Positions 14,914 to 15,818 of a stretch of DNA of 15,818 bases are shown here, one piece after another. The stretch lies in assembly GCA_016935885.1 (NCBI GenBank), contig JAFGQA010000203.1, positions 1-15,818 of the forward strand, written 5' to 3'. A model generated the notes under the pieces. That model made no database searches and had not been told where the DNA came from. It was given only the letters and a program-made list of their open reading frames with translations. Positions within the stretch are counted from its first letter, which is position 1. Each line of letters starts with the position of its first letter. The DNA comes from Phycisphaerae bacterium (GTDB taxonomy: Bacteria > Planctomycetota > Phycisphaerae > UBA1845 > UTPLA1). A program made the position numbers and the translations under genes.

Positions 14914-15330
14914 TCAGTCCTCGGTTCGCAACATAACCGTAAGGACTGGTTCGCCTTTGTCTCCAGGGCCACAGATGGCCTTGAGAGTAACCGTTTCTTG
15001 CTTACCGGGGGCTTGCGCGAAGATTACCTTGTACAACAGGCGGTCCTGATCCGATGGGTTTTGCCGAATTGCCGTGTACAGCATGTACAGCAAGTCATGG
15101 GCCCGGCCGCGCTCGGACTGGCCCAGTTCTTTGGTGCCGTCCGGCGGCACGATGTACTGATGCCAAACGGCGCTGGTGCAGGCCACAGGAATCCTGAATC
15201 CTGTCTCCTTCGCCCACTCAGTCAGATCGACCAACACGCCATCCTCGATGGCTTGCGTCCGCGTGTAGCTGAAGATCACAGGCGCGCCGGCAAACGGATT
15301 GTCTGATGCCTGCAGTTTGTTTTCGTTCAT
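14914..15330 (-). CDS. DUF6573 family protein
   Basis: A 138-residue cytosolic protein matching, from memory, the DUF6573 family. Its marks are SYTRTQAIEDGVLVDLTEWA (21-40), the F-R-I-P-V-A segment at 45-50 with AVW at 54-56, and the C-terminal TLKAICGPGDKGEPVLTVML (115-134). The family is common in plasmids, conjugative elements and genomic islands, and its function is unknown. No catalytic motif is proposed. The start at ATG 15330 has GAGGTG nine bases upstream. It lies 72 bp downstream of the 65-residue gene on the same strand, which suggests one transcript. Its stop is 24 bp from the hairpin of repeat copy 2. Presence of this family supports a mobile origin for the right-hand part of the window. 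Confidence 0.8.
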   Translation of the reverse strand: MNENKLQASDNPFAGAPVIFSYTRTQAIEDGVLVDLTEWAKETGFRIPVACTSAVWHQYIVPPDGTKELGQSERGRAHDLLYMLYTAIRQNPSDQDRLLYKVIFAQAPGKQETVTLKAICGPGDKGEPVLTVMLRTED

Positions 15331-15402
15331 AGTCTCACCTCATTCATTGAAAGGGACATGACGTTGCTCGTAGAAAAGCGACACCATTCTCTGCACCGTG
15401 GA

Positions 15403-15600
15403 TCATCGGGGCTGGTCGGGATCGGCGCATGACCGCCCCCAACCGTCGTAGCCTGAGCCGTCCGCGTTGAAGAAGAAATCAACGCCATTGATCCGGAGGA
15501 CATGCAGTCCATCAGGCTTGGCGTCGATCTCCACCTCGGTCGACAGTCCGAGATGAGTGCGGAGGTCTTCTGCGAAGCGCTTGAGATCATCTGCGTTCAT
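15403..15600 (-). CDS. Hypothetical protein, 65 residues
   Basis: A small acidic protein of unknown function starting MNADDLKRFAEDLRTHLG. The N-terminal part is helical, followed by what look like beta strands (VEIDAKPDGLHVLRINGVDFFFNADGSGYDGWG). No signal peptide or membrane segment is visible. The frame is open to ATG 15657, but that part is Lys-rich (KRKKRKPP) and the far start lies only five bases from the putative IS end. ATG 15600 has AGAGGA at a workable distance. Being 72 bp upstream of the DUF6573 gene on the same strand, it may share its transcript and mobile context. Confidence 0.65.
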   Translation of the reverse strand: MNADDLKRFAEDLRTHLGLSTEVEIDAKPDGLHVLRINGVDFFFNADGSGYDGWGRSCADPDQPR

Positions 15601-15723
15601 CGGTGGCTTCCTCTTCTTTCTCTTCGAAGTACCGAACGCATCGGTCTCCATCTTCATTCGTCGTAAGCGTTCACTGAGTTTTGGGCACTCAAGTGCGATC
15701 AGCTTTCGTCCGATAAGTTTGAT

Positions 15724-15818
15724 ATGAGCAAGGGCGCGAAAGATGCATACATAGAGCGATTGGAAGCATACATAGAGCGATTGGAGAAGGAAAACGCAGA
15801 GCTGAGAAAGCGTATCGA
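15724..15818 (+). CDS. Start of a coiled-coil ORF, probable IS66-type transposase N-terminus (partial)
   Basis: From ATG 15724 the frame is open to the window edge, giving 31 complete codons. The first residues are MSKGAKDAYIERLEAYIERL, followed by EKENAELRKRI, a continuous heptad coiled coil (Leu/Ile at a/d positions). This is what the leucine-zipper N-terminus of IS66 transposases looks like. Seven residues, AYIERLE, are repeated in tandem. No clear ribosome site precedes it. Other coiled-coil proteins cannot be excluded, because the rest is missing. Confidence 0.6.
   Translation, partial: MSKGAKDAYIERLEAYIERLEKENAELRKRI
15745..15786 (+). repeat. Tandem 21-bp duplication in the transposase N-terminus
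   Basis: Two adjacent 21-base units (15745-15765 and 15766-15786) differ at only the last base. The in-frame duplication adds one AYIERLE heptad to the coiled coil. It looks recent, by replication slippage. Confidence 0.85.

Larger units (their letters stand above)
15663..15818 (+). mobile_element. Probable left end of an IS66-family insertion sequence (partial)
   Basis: GTAAGCGTTCACTGAG begins at 15663. IS66-family terminal inverted repeats start with GTAA, often GTAAGCG. It is followed within 61 bp by an ORF whose N-terminus is a coiled coil, as in IS66 transposases (leucine-zipper domain). An 8-bp target duplication, typical of IS66, would be CATTCGTC at 15655-15662; the other end is outside the window, so this cannot be tested here. 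Confidence 0.6.

Overview
The window is GC-rich bacterial DNA, about 60% G+C by eye, most likely from a Planctomycetota genome or MAG. The lineage call is an inference. It rests on the integrase N-terminus (HHKASGQAVVTLSGRDHYLG), on several small proteins of the kind common in that phylum, and on a DUF5060-type secreted glycosidase. No rRNA, tRNA or CRISPR array was seen.

Layout. (1) 121-1302: a complete tyrosine integrase. (2) 1473-2543, minus strand: two small genes of unknown function, followed by about 500 bp without a convincing gene. (3) 3043-8766, plus strand: a decayed defence-type locus. A Type IIG-like adenine methylase gene carries an in-frame TGA at codon 26, and recognisable sequence stops near 3903. 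A compact nucleotidyltransferase/HEPN pair with its own promoter-like sequence begins within 150 bp of that break. An intact 1136-residue PLD-SNF2 helicase and a MerR-like gene follow. The catalytic methylase part is absent from the window. (4) 9013-12081, minus strand: a membrane zinc-ribbon protein, a lipoprotein with a NADAR (ADP-ribose glycosidase-like) domain, and a secreted gamma-glutamyltransferase. (5) 12441-14738, plus strand: a secreted GH-A-clan glycosidase with a DUF5060 domain. Two 49-bp direct repeats, each containing a perfect 9-bp-stem hairpin, bracket it. (6) 14914-15600, minus strand: a DUF6573 gene and a 65-residue hypothetical. (7) 15663 to the end: the probable left end of an IS66-family element with the start of a coiled-coil ORF.

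How it fits together. The integrase, DUF6573 gene, IS66 end and broken methylase mark this as accessory, rearranged DNA. The methylase and helicase were probably partners in a restriction or anti-phage system. The MNT-HEPN toxin-antitoxin pair now occupies the place of the missing methylase body. The middle block (gamma-glutamyltransferase, NADAR lipoprotein, glycosidase) looks like cell-envelope or extracellular metabolism. The most interesting points are the methylase break filled by MNT-HEPN, the exported NADAR protein, and the hairpin repeats around the glycosidase.
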